DNA from: Mesostigma viride
Lineage: Eukaryota > Streptophyta > Mesostigmatophyceae > Mesostigmatales > Mesostigmataceae
Length of the DNA stretch: 64,000 nucleotides
Reading direction: 5' to 3'
Assembly: GCA_009746045.1 (NCBI GenBank)
Contig: RPFO01001288.1
Location: 1 to 64,000, forward strand
Both the position numbers and the translations under genes were made by a program. Positions 63,461 to 64,000 of the stretch are shown here, piece after piece. The notes below the pieces were generated by a model that was not told where the DNA came from, searched no databases, and saw only the letters and a list, made by a program, of their open reading frames with translations. Position 1 is the first letter of the stretch. Every line of letters begins with the position of its first letter.

Positions 63461-63900
63461 ATGGCCAGCAAACGCACCATGACGCAGCGCAGCCTGGCTG
63501 CAGCGCTGAGCCCTGAAGCTACGTCTGAGGCTACGCCTCCCGGCCCAGAAGGCAGCGGTGCCACTACTCAAGCCTTAGTGGTTTATTCGGCTCCTCCTGC
63601 GGGGCCCCTCGCCTGAGCCCAAACGCAGTCGCCCTGAAGAACCGCGCTATCGGTCTATCCCCTTTTACCGTCGACGACGTGGGTTGGCACATCCCGGGGG
63701 CTATCCCCCCGGAAGCTTCCACCAACTGTCAAGGAGACAACCAGCGCAGGCCAGAAATCGGGAGAATCCGGACCATGGTAGCCAACTGTGCACATCTTCT
63801 ACGGGACCTACAACCTCGCTTTTGAAACTGCGCATTCATCTTCACCGCCATCAGCACCTCCATATGCCGGACCGCAGTCAGGTCCCCAGCGCTGCTGACT
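63461..63900 (+). pseudogene. Second LINE ORF1 5'-end copy, degraded
   Basis: The ATG at 63461 opens MASKRTMTQRSLAAALSPEA, then GSGATTQALVVYSAPPAG, stopping at 63616. This aligns with the start of the ORF1 remnant at 18678 (MAHKRASTQRSLAAALGNEN; SRALVVVQQPPG). In another frame the sequence goes on SPEPKRSRPEEPRYRS, parallel to SPDPKRTRPADD in the first copy. The rest of ORF1 is not present: a dispersed 50-bp repeat begins at 63730. Confidence 0.6.
63730..63780 (+). repeat. Dispersed 50-bp repeat
   Basis: Same repeat as at 19805-19854 (reverse), 38567-38616 and 40203-40232; this copy is near identical to the one at 19805-19854. Confidence 0.75.
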
Positions 63901-64000
63901 TCCTGCACCGCAGCGACCAGCCCCACCTTCACTCACATGCATGTCCGGCCCTCTGCTCCGCGGCCCTCCTCAGGAGCTCCGACAACGAGCTCTGGGGTCT

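Overview
The window looks like nuclear DNA of a eukaryotic alga, most likely a green alga. It has spliced host genes with GT-AG introns, plant-type TTTAGGG telomeric repeats (interstitial here), LINE and Ty3/gypsy-type retroelement remnants, and very many micro- and minisatellites. The TTTAGGG repeat argues against Chlamydomonas, whose repeat is TTTTAGGG. The species assignment is inference.

Region 1 (1 to about 15.4 kb) is a compact block of closely packed, mostly intronless genes that I read as an integrated polinton-like (virophage-related) virus. It has a primase N-terminus, a tyrosine recombinase, an A32/FtsK-type packaging ATPase, a double-jelly-roll-type major capsid protein, a penton-like minor capsid protein, a small glycine/alanine-rich core-type protein, a C2H2 zinc-finger basic protein and an Ig-repeat plus LamG-like fibre. 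Replication and integration genes run leftward and virion genes rightward. Several genes carry frameshifts, and one is split by a 1.7 kb TTAA-flanked, piggyBac-like non-autonomous transposon whose removal rejoins the reading frame. The provirus therefore looks inactivated.

Region 2 (15.4 to 40.3 kb) is repeat-rich. It holds 162-bp tandem repeats, an interstitial telomeric array, a LINE ORF1 remnant, a 1.7-2 kb segmental duplication of (CCCA)-rich DNA, ARM-like gene debris and several other tandem repeats. A minus-strand Ty3/gypsy-like element (LTR at 34.15-34.81 kb, an RNase H1-type hybrid-binding-domain ORF, gag with a polyglutamine tract and CCHC knuckle, an aspartic protease relic) has a 5'-truncated R2-type LINE inserted in it, flanked by a 15-bp target duplication. 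A 1-kb 12-bp minisatellite follows at 39.17-40.15 kb.

Region 3 (40.4 to 59.55 kb) is one large minus-strand gene. I could join 13 exons (plus one alternative mini-exon) with consistent GT-AG junctions and phases into a frame of about 1,865 codons encoding armadillo/HEAT-like helices followed by two BTB/POZ domains. Almost every intron carries its own satellite array. Region 4 (59.55 to 64 kb) has an intronless plus-strand gene for a secreted or Golgi glycosyltransferase-like protein, diverging from the BTB gene, and then a second degraded LINE ORF1 copy at the right edge.
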